From Bradyrhizobium sp. URHD0069 (GTDB lineage Bacteria; Pseudomonadota; Alphaproteobacteria; Rhizobiales; Xanthobacteraceae), in assembly GCF_000701345.1 (NCBI RefSeq), contig NZ_JNIJ01000021.1, forward strand, positions 1-64,000: a stretch of DNA of 64,000 bases, written 5' to 3'. The notes beneath the pieces were generated by a model. That model had not been told where the DNA came from and searched no databases. It saw only the letters and a program-made list of their open reading frames with translations. Of the stretch, positions 34,914 to 43,720 are shown piece after piece. Both the position numbers and the translations under genes were made by a program. Each line of letters opens with the position of its first letter. Position 1 is the stretch's first letter.

Positions 34914-37433
34914 ATGCTAAAGCGCCTGCCAATTCCACTGCTGATTGCCGCCATCGGACTGTTGGTATTGCCGCCGGTGCTGCTGGCGCTCGGCCTCACC
35001 ATGACTTCGGCCACCGAGGTCGCAACCTTCGCCATCGCCTGCATGGCGCTGAACATTCTGGTCGGGCACACCGGGCTGGTATCATTCGGCCACGGCGCCT
35101 GGTTCGGTCTTGCGGCCTATGCGGCTGCGTTAGTCCAACGCAACCTGATGCCGGACTCGTTTTTCGGCCCGACCATCGCCGGCGTTTTGATCGTGGCGGT
35201 GGTCGCCACCGCATTCGGATTCCTGATCTTACGGCGGCGCGGCGTATATTTCTCGTTGCTGACGCTGGCGCTGGCGGCGATGCTATATGCGGTGTCGTTT
35301 CGCTGGACCGAAGTCACCGGCGGCGAGAACGGGCTCGGCGGCATCACGCGGCCGACACTGCTCGGCTTCAACCTGGAATCCTCGACCGTCTATTACTGGT
35401 TTGTGGCGGGGATCGCGTTCTTGGTGCTGGTCCTGTTGTGGCGTTTCCACAATTCCACCGTCGGCAGCGTGCTGGTGGCGATCCGCGAGAATGAGCAGCG
35501 CGCCCGCTTTCTCGGCTATCCGACCAATCGCTACAAGCTCGTGGCGTTCGTGCTGTCCGCCGCCATTACCGGCCTCGCCGGCATCCTGTTGCTCTACCAG
35601 AACCGCATGACCTCGGCCGATCCGATCTCGGTCGCGTTCTCCGGCGATTTGCTGGCGATGGTCGTGATCGGCGGCATGCGCAGTTTCCTGGGTCCGGCGC
35701 TCGGGGCGCTGTTCTTTATCCTGTTTCGCGAATTCCTCGGCATCTATACCGAGAACTGGCTGTTCTGGTTCGGCCTGGTGTTCGTCGCCTTCATCGTGTT
35801 TTCACCAACGGGTCTCGTCGGCGTCGGCGAGCGGCTGATCGCGCCGTTCCGCAAGAAGACGGTCGAAGACGCCGCGATGTCGGCGCGACGCATCGAAGTC
35901 TTGCCGCTGCCGGAATTTTTGCGGCCCAAAACGCACATCAACGGCGCGGTGCTCTCCGCCCGCCACATCTTCAAGAGTTTCGGCGGCATCAGGGCGGTTC
36001 AGGGTATCGACATCTCGATTGCCGATCGTACTCTGCACGCGCTGATTGGCCCAAACGGCGCCGGCAAAACCACCGCGTTCAATCTCTTGTCGGGCATGTA
36101 TCCGCCGGACGAGGGCGAGGTTTCGCTGATGGGCCAGCCGATCGCCGGACATACGCCGGAGGAGATTGCGAGCGCCGGTATCGGCCGGTCGTTCCAGATC
36201 ACCAACCTGTTTCCGGCGTTGAGCGTCGGCGAGAACATTCGCCTTGCCGTGCAGGCACGGCATCCCCGCCGCTTCGATCCCATCACCAACGCGCTGTCGA
36301 TCGAGGCCATCAATGCCGAGACCACTGCCACCATCCGTTATCTCGGCCTCGCCGGCATCGAAAAGGCTGAAGCGGGCATGTTATCCTATGGCGGCCAGCG
36401 CCTCCTCGACATGGGGGTGGCGCTCGCCACCGCGCCGCGCGTGTTGTTGCTGGACGAACCGCTCGCCGGGCTCGCCGCGGCGGAGCGCGAGCGCATCGGC
36501 GCCATCATCAAGCGCATCTCGTCTGACTTGCCGGTGCTGCTGGTCGAACATGACATCGACCGGGTGTTTCAGCTCGCCGATCAGGTGACGGTCATGAACG
36601 AAGGGCGGGTGCTGCTCGACGGCTCGGTCGAGGATGCGCGCGCCAGTGCGAAGGTGCAGGAAATCTATATCGGCTCCGGCGCGACCGAGATCGCCGCGCG
36701 CCCGCGCGAGACCGCCGCCCGCGTCAACGCGCTTCTGACCGCAGCGAACGTCAATACATTCTACGGCAAGAGCCACATTCTCAACGACGTCAACTTCACG
36801 CTGCATGAAAACGAGATCATCGCGCTGCTCGGCCGCAACGGCGCCGGCAAATCGACCCTGCTGAAGACCCTGATCGGAATCGCGCCGGCTTCGCAGGGAT
36901 CGATCAAGCTGGCGGACAACGAACTGGTCGGGCTTTCGTCCGCGCAGATAGCGCGCCTCGGCATCGGCTATGTGCCGCAGGGCCGCGGCCTGTTCGCGGG
37001 CATGAGCGTCGAACAAAACCTCGAGCTTGGCGGCTTGAAGCGCCAGACCGGCCATGGTGTGCATTGGACGCGTGAACGCATTTACGAATACTTCCCGCGT
37101 ATTCGCCAACGCCTCGACAGCCCGGCGGATTATCTCTCCGGTGGCGAGCAGCAGATGGTGGCGGTGGCCCGTGCGCTGTCAGGCGACGTGCGGGTATTGC
37201 TGCTCGACGAACCCTTCGAGGGCCTCGCGCCGGCCGTGGTGGAACAGCTGTTCGAGACTTTCGATCGCCTGCGGAAGGAAATCGCCATCATCATCGTCGA
37301 CCACAACCTCGATCTGGCGCTGGCGTTGTCCGACGCCACGGTGGCGCTGGAGCGCGGCCGGGTGATTCACGAGGGACCGTCCAAGGCATTGCGTGACAAT
37401 ATCGATCTGCGCCGCAAGGTGCTTTGGCTGTGA
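34914..37433 (+). CDS. Fused LivM permease-LivG ATPase-LivF ATPase
   Basis: This single 839-residue chain holds three transporter parts. Residues about 1-310 are a LivM permease (MALNILVGHTGLVSFGHGAWFGLAAYAAALV near 44-74 and AIRENEQRARFLGYPTNRYKLV near 190-211). A short linker follows. Residues about 345-585 are a LivG-type ATPase (GPNGAGKTT, GRSFQITNLFPALSVGEN, VLLLDEPLAGLAAAER), whose signature is LSYGGQRLLDMG. Residues about 600-839 are a LivF-type ATPase (GRNGAGKST, LSGGEQQMVAVARAL, VLLLDEPFEGLAPAVVE). There is no stop or frameshift between parts. The two different ATPase domains can pair within one chain, with LivH supplying the other permease half. Substrate as for the operon. Confidence 0.9.
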   Translation: MLKRLPIPLLIAAIGLLVLPPVLLALGLTMTSATEVATFAIACMALNILVGHTGLVSFGHGAWFGLAAYAAALVQRNLMPDSFFGPTIAGVLIVAVVATAFGFLILRRRGVYFSLLTLALAAMLYAVSFRWTEVTGGENGLGGITRPTLLGFNLESSTVYYWFVAGIAFLVLVLLWRFHNSTVGSVLVAIRENEQRARFLGYPTNRYKLVAFVLSAAITGLAGILLLYQNRMTSADPISVAFSGDLLAMVVIGGMRSFLGPALGALFFILFREFLGIYTENWLFWFGLVFVAFIVFSPTGLVGVGERLIAPFRKKTVEDAAMSARRIEVLPLPEFLRPKTHINGAVLSARHIFKSFGGIRAVQGIDISIADRTLHALIGPNGAGKTTAFNLLSGMYPPDEGEVSLMGQPIAGHTPEEIASAGIGRSFQITNLFPALSVGENIRLAVQARHPRRFDPITNALSIEAINAETTATIRYLGLAGIEKAEAGMLSYGGQRLLDMGVALATAPRVLLLDEPLAGLAAAERERIGAIIKRISSDLPVLLVEHDIDRVFQLADQVTVMNEGRVLLDGSVEDARASAKVQEIYIGSGATEIAARPRETAARVNALLTAANVNTFYGKSHILNDVNFTLHENEIIALLGRNGAGKSTLLKTLIGIAPASQGSIKLADNELVGLSSAQIARLGIGYVPQGRGLFAGMSVEQNLELGGLKRQTGHGVHWTRERIYEYFPRIRQRLDSPADYLSGGEQQMVAVARALSGDVRVLLLDEPFEGLAPAVVEQLFETFDRLRKEIAIIIVDHNLDLALALSDATVALERGRVIHEGPSKALRDNIDLRRKVLWL

Positions 37434-37440
37434 GAAGGAC

Positions 37441-38415
37441 ATGAAAAAGCAACATCGAAACGTCGCCATCGTCGGCGTAGGCCTGATCGGACGCGCCTGG
37501 GCGGCGATTTTTGCGCGTGCGGGATGGAACGTGGTGCTCACCGATCCGCATGAACCGACGCTCAAGGCCGCACCCGGCCTGATCCGCGACGAACTGCATG
37601 CGCTGGCACATTACGGGCTGGCGGACGATCCTGATGGGGCTGCGGCGCGGCTCTCCATTGCGGCGAGTCTCGAAGACGCCGTCAGGGATGTCGAATTCGT
37701 CCAGGAAAACGGCCCGGAGCTCGTTGAAGAGAAGAGAAGCATCTTTGCTCAACTCGACCAGCATGCGCCGCCGGACGCGCTGCTGGTCTCTTCGACCTCG
37801 GCCATAGCAGCGTCGCGCTTCACGGAGATGCTGCCGGGCCGCACCCGTTGTCTGGTCGGTCATCCCGTCAATCCGCCGCATCTGGTGCCGCTGGTCGAAT
37901 TGTGCGGCGCGCCGTGGACCGCGCCTGAGACCATCGACCGGGCGCGCAATATCTATCGCGAGATCGGGCAGGTGCCGGTCACGATCAATCGCGAGATCAA
38001 CGGCTTTGTGCTGAATCGTTTGCAGGGCGCGCTGCTGGCCGAAGCATTTCGGCTGGTCGGCGAAGGGTATATCTCGGCCGAAGATCTCGATCACACCGTC
38101 AAGGATGGCCTCGGTCTGCGCTGGTCGTTCCTGGGTCCCTTCGAGACCATCGAACTCAACGCGCCCGGCGGCATACCCGATTACTGCGCACGCTACACCG
38201 GTTTCTACAAGGAGCTTGCGTCGGCTTCCGCCGGGCCGGAGGTTTACCAAAGCCCGAATGTGGACCGGGTGATCGCGGCATGGCCGCACCAGCCGACGCC
38301 GGAGCGGATCGCCGCGCTGACGCAGCGGCGCAACCAGCGCCTTGCGGCGCTCGCCGCCCACAAGGCTGCTCAAACCGACGAAGCATCGACCCGCCAGAAA
38401 GAGAGCAAAGCATGA
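37441..38415 (+). CDS. 3-hydroxyacid dehydrogenase, CRYL1/L-gulonate 3-dehydrogenase-like
   Basis: This 324-residue enzyme of the 3-hydroxyacyl-CoA dehydrogenase superfamily has the NAD loop VGVGLIGRAW at 11-20, LVSSTSAIAASRF near 114-126 and GHPVNPPHLVPLVELCG near 140-156. GFVLNRLQGALLAEAFRLVGEGYIS lies near 184-208, and GLRWSFLGPFETIELNAPGG near 221-240. The HPVNPPxxxPLVEL and NRLQxAxxxEAxRLVxEG segments resemble lambda-crystallin (CRYL1, an L-gulonate 3-dehydrogenase) and bacterial carnitine dehydrogenase. It should oxidise a free beta-hydroxy acid to the beta-keto acid. AGAAGG precedes the ATG, 7 bp after the transporter stop, and its stop overlaps the BKACE start. The true substrate is not known. 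Confidence 0.84.
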   Translation: MKKQHRNVAIVGVGLIGRAWAAIFARAGWNVVLTDPHEPTLKAAPGLIRDELHALAHYGLADDPDGAAARLSIAASLEDAVRDVEFVQENGPELVEEKRSIFAQLDQHAPPDALLVSSTSAIAASRFTEMLPGRTRCLVGHPVNPPHLVPLVELCGAPWTAPETIDRARNIYREIGQVPVTINREINGFVLNRLQGALLAEAFRLVGEGYISAEDLDHTVKDGLGLRWSFLGPFETIELNAPGGIPDYCARYTGFYKELASASAGPEVYQSPNVDRVIAAWPHQPTPERIAALTQRRNQRLAALAAHKAAQTDEASTRQKESKA

Positions 38416-39335
38416 GCCGCAAAGTCATCATCACCTGTGCCGTGACCGGCGCGATCCACACCCCCTCGATGTCGAAGGCCTTGCCGGTGACGCCGCAGGA
38501 AATCGCCGATGCCGCGGTCGACGCGGCGGAAGCCGGCGCTGCCATCGTGCATCTGCACGCCCGCAACCCCAAAACCGGTCAGCCCGACCAGAGCCCGGAG
38601 GCGTTTGCGCCGTTCCTGAAGATCATCAAGCAGCGCTCCAACTGTGTAATCAACTTGACCACCGGCGGCGCGCCGACCATGACGGTGGACGAACGTGTCC
38701 GTCCCGCCGCGGTCTACAAGCCGGAAGTCGCTTCCCTCAACATGGGCTCGATGAATTTCGCATTCTTCGGCATGCTCAACCGCTTCAAGAACTTCGAACA
38801 TGACTGGGAGCGCAAGCACCTCCAGAACAAGGATATCGTGTTCCGCAATACCTTCCAGGACATCGAATACGTGTTGAAGACGCTGTCCGAGACAGGCACC
38901 CGCTTCGAATTCGAATGCTACGATACCGCGCACCTCTACAACCTGAACTACTTCCTCGAGCAGGGCATGGTGAAACCGCCGCTGTTCGTGCAAACGGTGT
39001 TCGGCCTGCAGGGCGGCACCGGCGCGCACCCCGAAGACGTACTGCACATGAAGCGCACCGCCGACCGGCTGTTCGGCGACAAAATGGTCTGGTCGGTGCT
39101 GGGTGCCGGGCGCAATCAACTGCCCATCGCGGCGATGGCAGCGGCGATGGGCGGCAATATCCGCGTCGGGCTTGAAGACTCGCTGTGGGCCGCGCCCGGC
39201 CGAATGGCGGCATCGAACGCCGAGCAGGTGCAGCTCGCCCGCAAGATCATCGAAGGCCTCGGCCTTGAGGTGGCGACGTCGGACGAGGCGCGCGAAATTC
39301 TCGATCTGAAGGGCGGCGACAAGCTGGAAGTGTGA
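38412..39335 (+). CDS. Beta-keto acid cleavage enzyme (BKACE, formerly DUF849)
   Basis: The 307-residue protein is a TIM-barrel BKACE. The zinc ligands lie in VHLHARN (His47 and His49), with the conserved NLTTGG near 81-86 and the C-terminal zinc-glutamate region MGGNIRVGLEDSLWAAPGRMA near 238-258. In this family the enzyme condenses a beta-keto acid with acetyl-CoA and splits it into acetoacetate and a CoA ester shortened by two carbons. Members act on 3-keto-5-aminohexanoate, dehydrocarnitine and others, set by pocket residues I cannot resolve by eye. The ATG overlaps the dehydrogenase stop by 4 bp, which supports a dehydrogenase-then-cleavage pathway. Confidence 0.88.
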   Translation: MSRKVIITCAVTGAIHTPSMSKALPVTPQEIADAAVDAAEAGAAIVHLHARNPKTGQPDQSPEAFAPFLKIIKQRSNCVINLTTGGAPTMTVDERVRPAAVYKPEVASLNMGSMNFAFFGMLNRFKNFEHDWERKHLQNKDIVFRNTFQDIEYVLKTLSETGTRFEFECYDTAHLYNLNYFLEQGMVKPPLFVQTVFGLQGGTGAHPEDVLHMKRTADRLFGDKMVWSVLGAGRNQLPIAAMAAAMGGNIRVGLEDSLWAAPGRMAASNAEQVQLARKIIEGLGLEVATSDEAREILDLKGGDKLEV

Positions 39336-39430
39336 CGGCCGCTTCGCCATCACATTTTCACAACGGCGGCAACAAAAAGCCAAGTTGCTGACGACGCTCA
39401 GCGCGTTCTCAGCAAATCCGGAGGCCCATC

Positions 39431-39889
39431 ATGGCAGCAAAACCCGTTCCCGACGGTTATCATACGGTCACGCCGTATCTGACGGTGCGCAACGCACCGA
39501 AGGTCATCGAATTCCTCCAACAGGCTTTCGGAGCCGAAATATCTCATGAGCCGACCAAGCGGCCAGATGGAACGATCATGCACGCGGAGGTAACGATCGG
39601 CGATTCCCGCATTATGATCGGCGACGAAAGCGAGATGGCAAAAGCGACGACGTCTTCGCTTTACCTCTACGTTCCAGACGTGGACAGCGTGTACCAGCGG
39701 GCGGTCAAGGCCGGCGGCATTACCATCATGGAGCCGACGGACATGTTCTACGGCGACCGCAACGGCGGCGTGAAAGATCCGTCCGGCAACAGCTGGTTTA
39801 TCGCCACGCATAAAGAAGATGTCGCGCCGACGGAATTGGCCAAACGCGCCGCGGCCTTTTTGAAACAGCAAAAGGGCAAGGCGGCTTAA
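39431..39889 (+). CDS. VOC superfamily protein (PhnB/glyoxalase-like)
   Basis: The 152-residue protein has the paired beta-alpha-beta-beta-beta modules of the vicinal oxygen chelate superfamily. It opens with YHTVTPYLTVRNAPKVIEFLQQAFGAE near residues 10-36. MHAEVTIGDSRIMIGDE near 50-66 and FYGDRNGGVKDPSGNSWFIATHKED near 107-131 are typical of the PhnB-like group with unknown enzymatic roles. The usual metal ligands are only partly present. The gene follows BKACE by about 95 bp and ends in a strong hairpin, so it is probably its own unit. Confidence 0.82.
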   Translation: MAAKPVPDGYHTVTPYLTVRNAPKVIEFLQQAFGAEISHEPTKRPDGTIMHAEVTIGDSRIMIGDESEMAKATTSSLYLYVPDVDSVYQRAVKAGGITIMEPTDMFYGDRNGGVKDPSGNSWFIATHKEDVAPTELAKRAAAFLKQQKGKAA

Positions 39890-39902
39890 ACAATATCATT
39901 CA

Positions 39903-39931
39903 GCTCCCCTCTTCGTGCAGAAGAGGGGAGC
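39903..39931 (+). terminator. Hairpin after the VOC gene
   Basis: A perfect 12-bp stem (GCTCCCCTCTTC and its complement) encloses the loop GTGCA, starting 13 bp after the stop codon. No clear T-run follows, so termination may be partial, but the position and stability argue for a 3' end. Confidence 0.6.
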
Positions 39932-40162
39932 GGAATTCAAGGGAATGCCCGACGCTTACCCGCCGCTGCTACTCATTGCCATCTGCCAGCCACTGGGTGC
40001 CGCGCGCGGAAGCCTTACAGGCTCGGCGGTAGCGCGCAGCCATTTGCCTTACTTTGAAGGACCAATGCCGCGATTTGCCTTGCTGGTTGCGCGGACGCCC
40101 CGCCATGATATCGTTCGATAAGATCGGTCCGCCATGAGGCCGAACTTTCGAGGGAGGAAGGC

Positions 40163-41755
40163 ATGCGGAGGGCGCAGGCGTTTGCCGTCGCGATATTGTC
40201 TTTGCTGGCGGCTTCCGACGTCACGTCTGCTACCGAGAAGCAGGGCGGCATCCTACGGGTCTATCACCGGGACAGTCCAGCCAGCGCCTCAATCCATGAA
40301 GAGGCGACCTACTCGACCAACGTTCCCTTCATGCCCGTCTTCAACAACCTCGTGATATACAAGCAGGACGTTGCGCAGAACAGCCTGCAGTCGATCGTCC
40401 CGGATCTCGCGGAAAGCTGGGCTTGGAGCGGCGACAACAAGACGCTCAGCTTCAAGTTGAGACAGGGCGTCAAGTGGCACGACGGCAAGCCGTTCACATC
40501 CAACGACGTCAAATGCACATTCGACATGCTGATGGGCAAGTCGGCGCAAAAATTTCGCAAGAACCCCCGCAAGTCCTGGTATGACCAGGTGGTCGATGTG
40601 ACCACGAACGGAGACTTCGAGGTCGCGTTCAACCTGAAGCGGCCGCAGCCGGCGCTATTGGCGCTGCTCGCCTCCGGCTATACGCCGGTCTATCCCTGCC
40701 ATGTTTCTCCGGGGGACATGCGCACCAAGCCAGTTGGCACCGGCCCGTTCAAGTTCGTTGAATTCAAGGCCAACGAATCGATCAAGCTCATCCGCAATCC
40801 CGACTATTGGAAAAAGGCCCTGCCGCATCTCGACGGCATCGAGTTCACGATCATACCAAATCGCTCGACGGCCATCCTCGCCTTTGTTGCGGGTAAGTTC
40901 GACATGACGTTCCCGACCGAGGTATCGATCCCGCTGCTCAAGGACGTCAAGACCCAGGCGCCGAACGCGGTGTGCGTGGTCGAGCCTATCAACGTCAGCA
41001 CCAACATCATCGTCAATTCGTCTGCGCCTCCGTTTGACAGTCTCGATATTCGCCGAGCGATGGCGCTGGCGCTCGATCGCAAGGCGTTTGTCTCGATCTT
41101 GTTCGAGGGCCAGGCCGACATCGGCGGCACGATGCTTCCGGCGCCAGCCGGATTGTGGGCGATGCCGAAGGAGATGCTGGAGACGATTCCGGGCTACGGT
41201 CCCGACATCAACGCCAACCGGGAGGAGGCGCGCAAGCTCATGCAGAAGGCGGGCTACGGACCGAACAAGCACCTGCAGGTCAAGGTCTCGACGCGCAACA
41301 TTCCGATTTATCGCGACCCCGCCATCATCCTGATCGATCAGCTCAAGAGTATCTATATCGATGCCGATCTTGAGGTAGTGGAAACCGCCAACTGGTTTTC
41401 GAAGGTTGCGCGCAAGGACTACACGCTCGGCCTCAACCTCACCGGAAATGCCGTCGACGATCCGGACCAGTCGTTCTATGAAAACTACTCCTGCAATTCG
41501 GAACGAAACTATACCAACTATTGCAACGCCGAGATCGAGAAGCTGTTCGACCAGCAGTCCGCTGAAACCGACGTCAGCAAGCGCAAGAAACTGGTGTGGG
41601 ATATCGACAAGAAGCTTCAAGAAGACGTCGCTCGCCCCATCATCTTCCACGGCCGTCAAGGCTCGTGCTGGCAGCCCTACGTAAAGGGCATCACCATCAT
41701 GGTGAACAGTTCCTACAACGGCTATCGTTACGAGGACGTGTGGATGGATAAGTAA
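40163..41755 (+). CDS. Peptide/opine-type ABC transporter substrate-binding protein (family 5)
   Basis: The 530-residue protein is an extracellular solute-binding protein of family 5 (DppA/OppA/NikA class). A signal peptide occupies about 1-26 (cut near VTSATEK). The family block PDLAESWAWSGDNKTLSFKLRQGVKWHDGKPFTSNDVKCTFD runs about 83-124. NPDYWKKALPHLDGIEFTII lies near 213-232 and RRAMALALDRKAFV near 298-311. It delivers its ligand to the permease pair encoded next. The substrate may be a peptide, opine or other small molecule. The frame is intact and the ATG follows a GGAGG-type site (gagggagg) by about 6-10 bp. Confidence 0.88.
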   Translation: MRRAQAFAVAILSLLAASDVTSATEKQGGILRVYHRDSPASASIHEEATYSTNVPFMPVFNNLVIYKQDVAQNSLQSIVPDLAESWAWSGDNKTLSFKLRQGVKWHDGKPFTSNDVKCTFDMLMGKSAQKFRKNPRKSWYDQVVDVTTNGDFEVAFNLKRPQPALLALLASGYTPVYPCHVSPGDMRTKPVGTGPFKFVEFKANESIKLIRNPDYWKKALPHLDGIEFTIIPNRSTAILAFVAGKFDMTFPTEVSIPLLKDVKTQAPNAVCVVEPINVSTNIIVNSSAPPFDSLDIRRAMALALDRKAFVSILFEGQADIGGTMLPAPAGLWAMPKEMLETIPGYGPDINANREEARKLMQKAGYGPNKHLQVKVSTRNIPIYRDPAIILIDQLKSIYIDADLEVVETANWFSKVARKDYTLGLNLTGNAVDDPDQSFYENYSCNSERNYTNYCNAEIEKLFDQQSAETDVSKRKKLVWDIDKKLQEDVARPIIFHGRQGSCWQPYVKGITIMVNSSYNGYRYEDVWMDK

Positions 41756-41768
41756 CGTCTACCGTTAC
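41752..41768 (+). terminator. Small hairpin between binding-protein and permease genes
   Basis: GTAACG and CGTTAC pair around TCTAC, overlapping the stop codon of the binding-protein gene. In many ABC operons a weak hairpin here stabilises the binding-protein message or reduces read-through. The stem is only 6 bp, so the call is tentative. Confidence 0.35.
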
Positions 41769-41870
41769 AAGCCAGCACAAGACCTCGCCAGGAAGCTGAG
41801 TAACTTGCGCGTATTCTGATCGCAAAGCCGGCATTCACTTTGCGGAATACGCGCTAACGGGAGCAGCCAG

Positions 41871-42818
41871 GTGTTTGCCTATATCGTGCGACGCCTCGTA
41901 TTGATGCTCGTGACCCTGTTCGGGATCTCGGTCATTATCTTTGTGCTGCTGCGCATCGTGCCCGGCAATATTGTCGACATCCTTTTTGATGCCGCCGGAT
42001 TCGTCGACAAGGCCGACAAGGCGAACCTGGAACGAGAACTGGGGCTCGATCAGTCGATCGTCGTGCAGTATCTGCACTGGATCGGCGGGCTACTCCGCGG
42101 CGATCTCGGCTATTCCTACGTGTCCGAAAAGCCTGCGCTGGAGGAAATCCTGCCGCGAATTCCCATTACGGCGCGACTGGCCGGTCTTGCGCTGTTATTT
42201 TCCGCGATGTTCGGCATTCCGCTTGGCGTCATCAGCGCCGTCAACCAGGGCACTCGGCTCGACTATGCCCTGCGCGTCGTGAGTCTGAGCGGCTTGTCGC
42301 TGCCATCCTTCTGGCTCGGCCTGCTGATCTTGATGGCCTCCGTTTCGCTGTTCGGAACCATGCCGATCTTCAATCCAAATCCGCAAACGTTCGGTCAAGC
42401 ACTGGCGATTTACTGCGTTCCGGCGCTCGCGGTCGGTTTTCGCAGCGCCGCGCTCGTCATGCGGATCACGCGTTCCTCGATGCTCGAAATATTGCGGCAG
42501 GATTATATCCGCACCGCGCGTGCCAAGGGCGCATCCGAAACAACCGTCAACTATCAGCATGCCCTGAAGAACGCGATTCTGCCCGTCATTACCGTGATCG
42601 GCATCGAGGCGGCTTTCCTGATCGGCGGGTTGATCGTCACCGAAACCGTTTTCAATATCCCCGGCGTCGCCCGGTTCCTGGTCGAAGCGATCCGCTGGCG
42701 CGATTATCCAATCGTCCAGAACCTCGTGATGTTCATCGCCGTGGTGGTCGTGGTCGCGAACTTCACGGTCGACATGCTCTACGCCGCGCTCGACCCGCGG
42801 ATCCGGTACACGGATTAG
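41871..42818 (+). CDS. Peptide-type ABC transporter permease, DppB-like
   Basis: The 315-residue permease starts from GTG. It has an N-terminal helix (LVLMLVTLFGISVIIFVLLRIVPG), a periplasmic stretch, and five further helices. The BPD-type EAA loop reads DYIRTARAKGASETTVNYQHALKNAILPVITVIG near 207-240, where it contacts an ATPase. The family is the DppB/OppB/NikB group. It pairs with the following DppC-like permease. The 115-bp gap from the binding-protein gene is larger than the gaps inside the rest of the operon. Confidence 0.87.
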   Translation: MFAYIVRRLVLMLVTLFGISVIIFVLLRIVPGNIVDILFDAAGFVDKADKANLERELGLDQSIVVQYLHWIGGLLRGDLGYSYVSEKPALEEILPRIPITARLAGLALLFSAMFGIPLGVISAVNQGTRLDYALRVVSLSGLSLPSFWLGLLILMASVSLFGTMPIFNPNPQTFGQALAIYCVPALAVGFRSAALVMRITRSSMLEILRQDYIRTARAKGASETTVNYQHALKNAILPVITVIGIEAAFLIGGLIVTETVFNIPGVARFLVEAIRWRDYPIVQNLVMFIAVVVVVANFTVDMLYAALDPRIRYTD

Positions 42819-42826
42819 GAGGCCAA

Positions 42827-43720
42827 TTGGACGCTATCAATTACGACATCGAATTGAAACGCGCCGGCGCCAATTCCACCCATGGCTGGCGCAAGCTGAC
42901 GTTCCTTGCGCAACGTCATATGCTTGGCGCTGTCGGCCTGGTCATCATGTTGATTTTTGTGCTGACTGCGGTATCGGCGGATTTCATCAGCCGCTTCGAT
43001 CCTCTCAGCGTCGATTCCACGCATCGGCTCGCGGCGCCCGATGCACGGCACTGGATGGGAACGGACTCGTTTGGCCGGGATGTCTGGAGCCGCATCATCC
43101 ACGGCGCGCGCATATCGCTGGCCGTCGGCATCGGGTCGACCGCGCTCGGCTCGTCGATTGGCGTGATTATCGGTCTTGCTTCGGGTTATCTGTCCGGCTG
43201 GGTCGATCTGGTTTTTCAGCGGCTCATCGATATTTTGCAGGCCCTGCCGTTGTTGGTGCTTGCACTGGTGATGACCGCGGCCTTGGGACCGTCACTCCCG
43301 AACGTGATCATCGCGATCGCTATTCCCCTGATCCCCATCGTCGCCCGCGTGATCCGGGCTAACACGCTGGCGCTGCGCGAACTTCCGTTTGTGGAGGCGG
43401 CTAAATCGATCGGCATGAGCGAGATGCGAATTGCCCTTCGGCATGTTCTGCCCAACACGCTCGCCCCGTTGATTGTACTTGCCACCGCCCAGCTCGGCTC
43501 AGCGATCCTCACTGAAGCCTCGCTTTCGTTTCTCGGCCTCGGGATCCCCGAACCATATCCTTCCTGGGGACGCATGCTGTCGGAGTCGGCGGCGGAGTAT
43601 GTTCGTGTCGCCCCATGGCTTGTGATTTTTCCGGGCGTGGCCATCAGCCTTGCGGTGTTCGGCACCAACCTGTTCGGCGACGCGCTCCGCGACATCCTTG
43701 ATCCCAGGCAGCGCGGCTGA
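42827..43720 (+). CDS. Peptide-type ABC transporter permease, DppC-like
   Basis: The 297-residue permease has an N-terminal cytoplasmic segment, a first helix near 34-50, and the family's [35 protein letters not shown] near 66-100. The EAA-type loop is [33 protein letters not shown] near 190-222. It starts at TTG, with TAGGAGG 4 bp upstream; no ATG or GTG fits the conserved N-terminus better. The gene follows the DppB-like gene by 8 bp, and its stop shares one base with the next start (TGATG). Confidence 0.87.
   Translation: MDAINYDIELKRAGANSTHGWRKLTFLAQRHMLGAVGLVIMLIFVLTAVSADFISRFDPLSVDSTHRLAAPDARHWMGTDSFGRDVWSRIIHGARISLAVGIGSTALGSSIGVIIGLASGYLSGWVDLVFQRLIDILQALPLLVLALVMTAALGPSLPNVIIAIAIPLIPIVARVIRANTLALRELPFVEAAKSIGMSEMRIALRHVLPNTLAPLIVLATAQLGSAILTEASLSFLGLGIPEPYPSWGRMLSESAAEYVRVAPWLVIFPGVAISLAVFGTNLFGDALRDILDPRQRG

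Noticed and set aside
41406..41684. Short frames inside the family 5 binding-protein gene
   Set aside because: These are out-of-frame shadows of an intact, clearly recognised gene.
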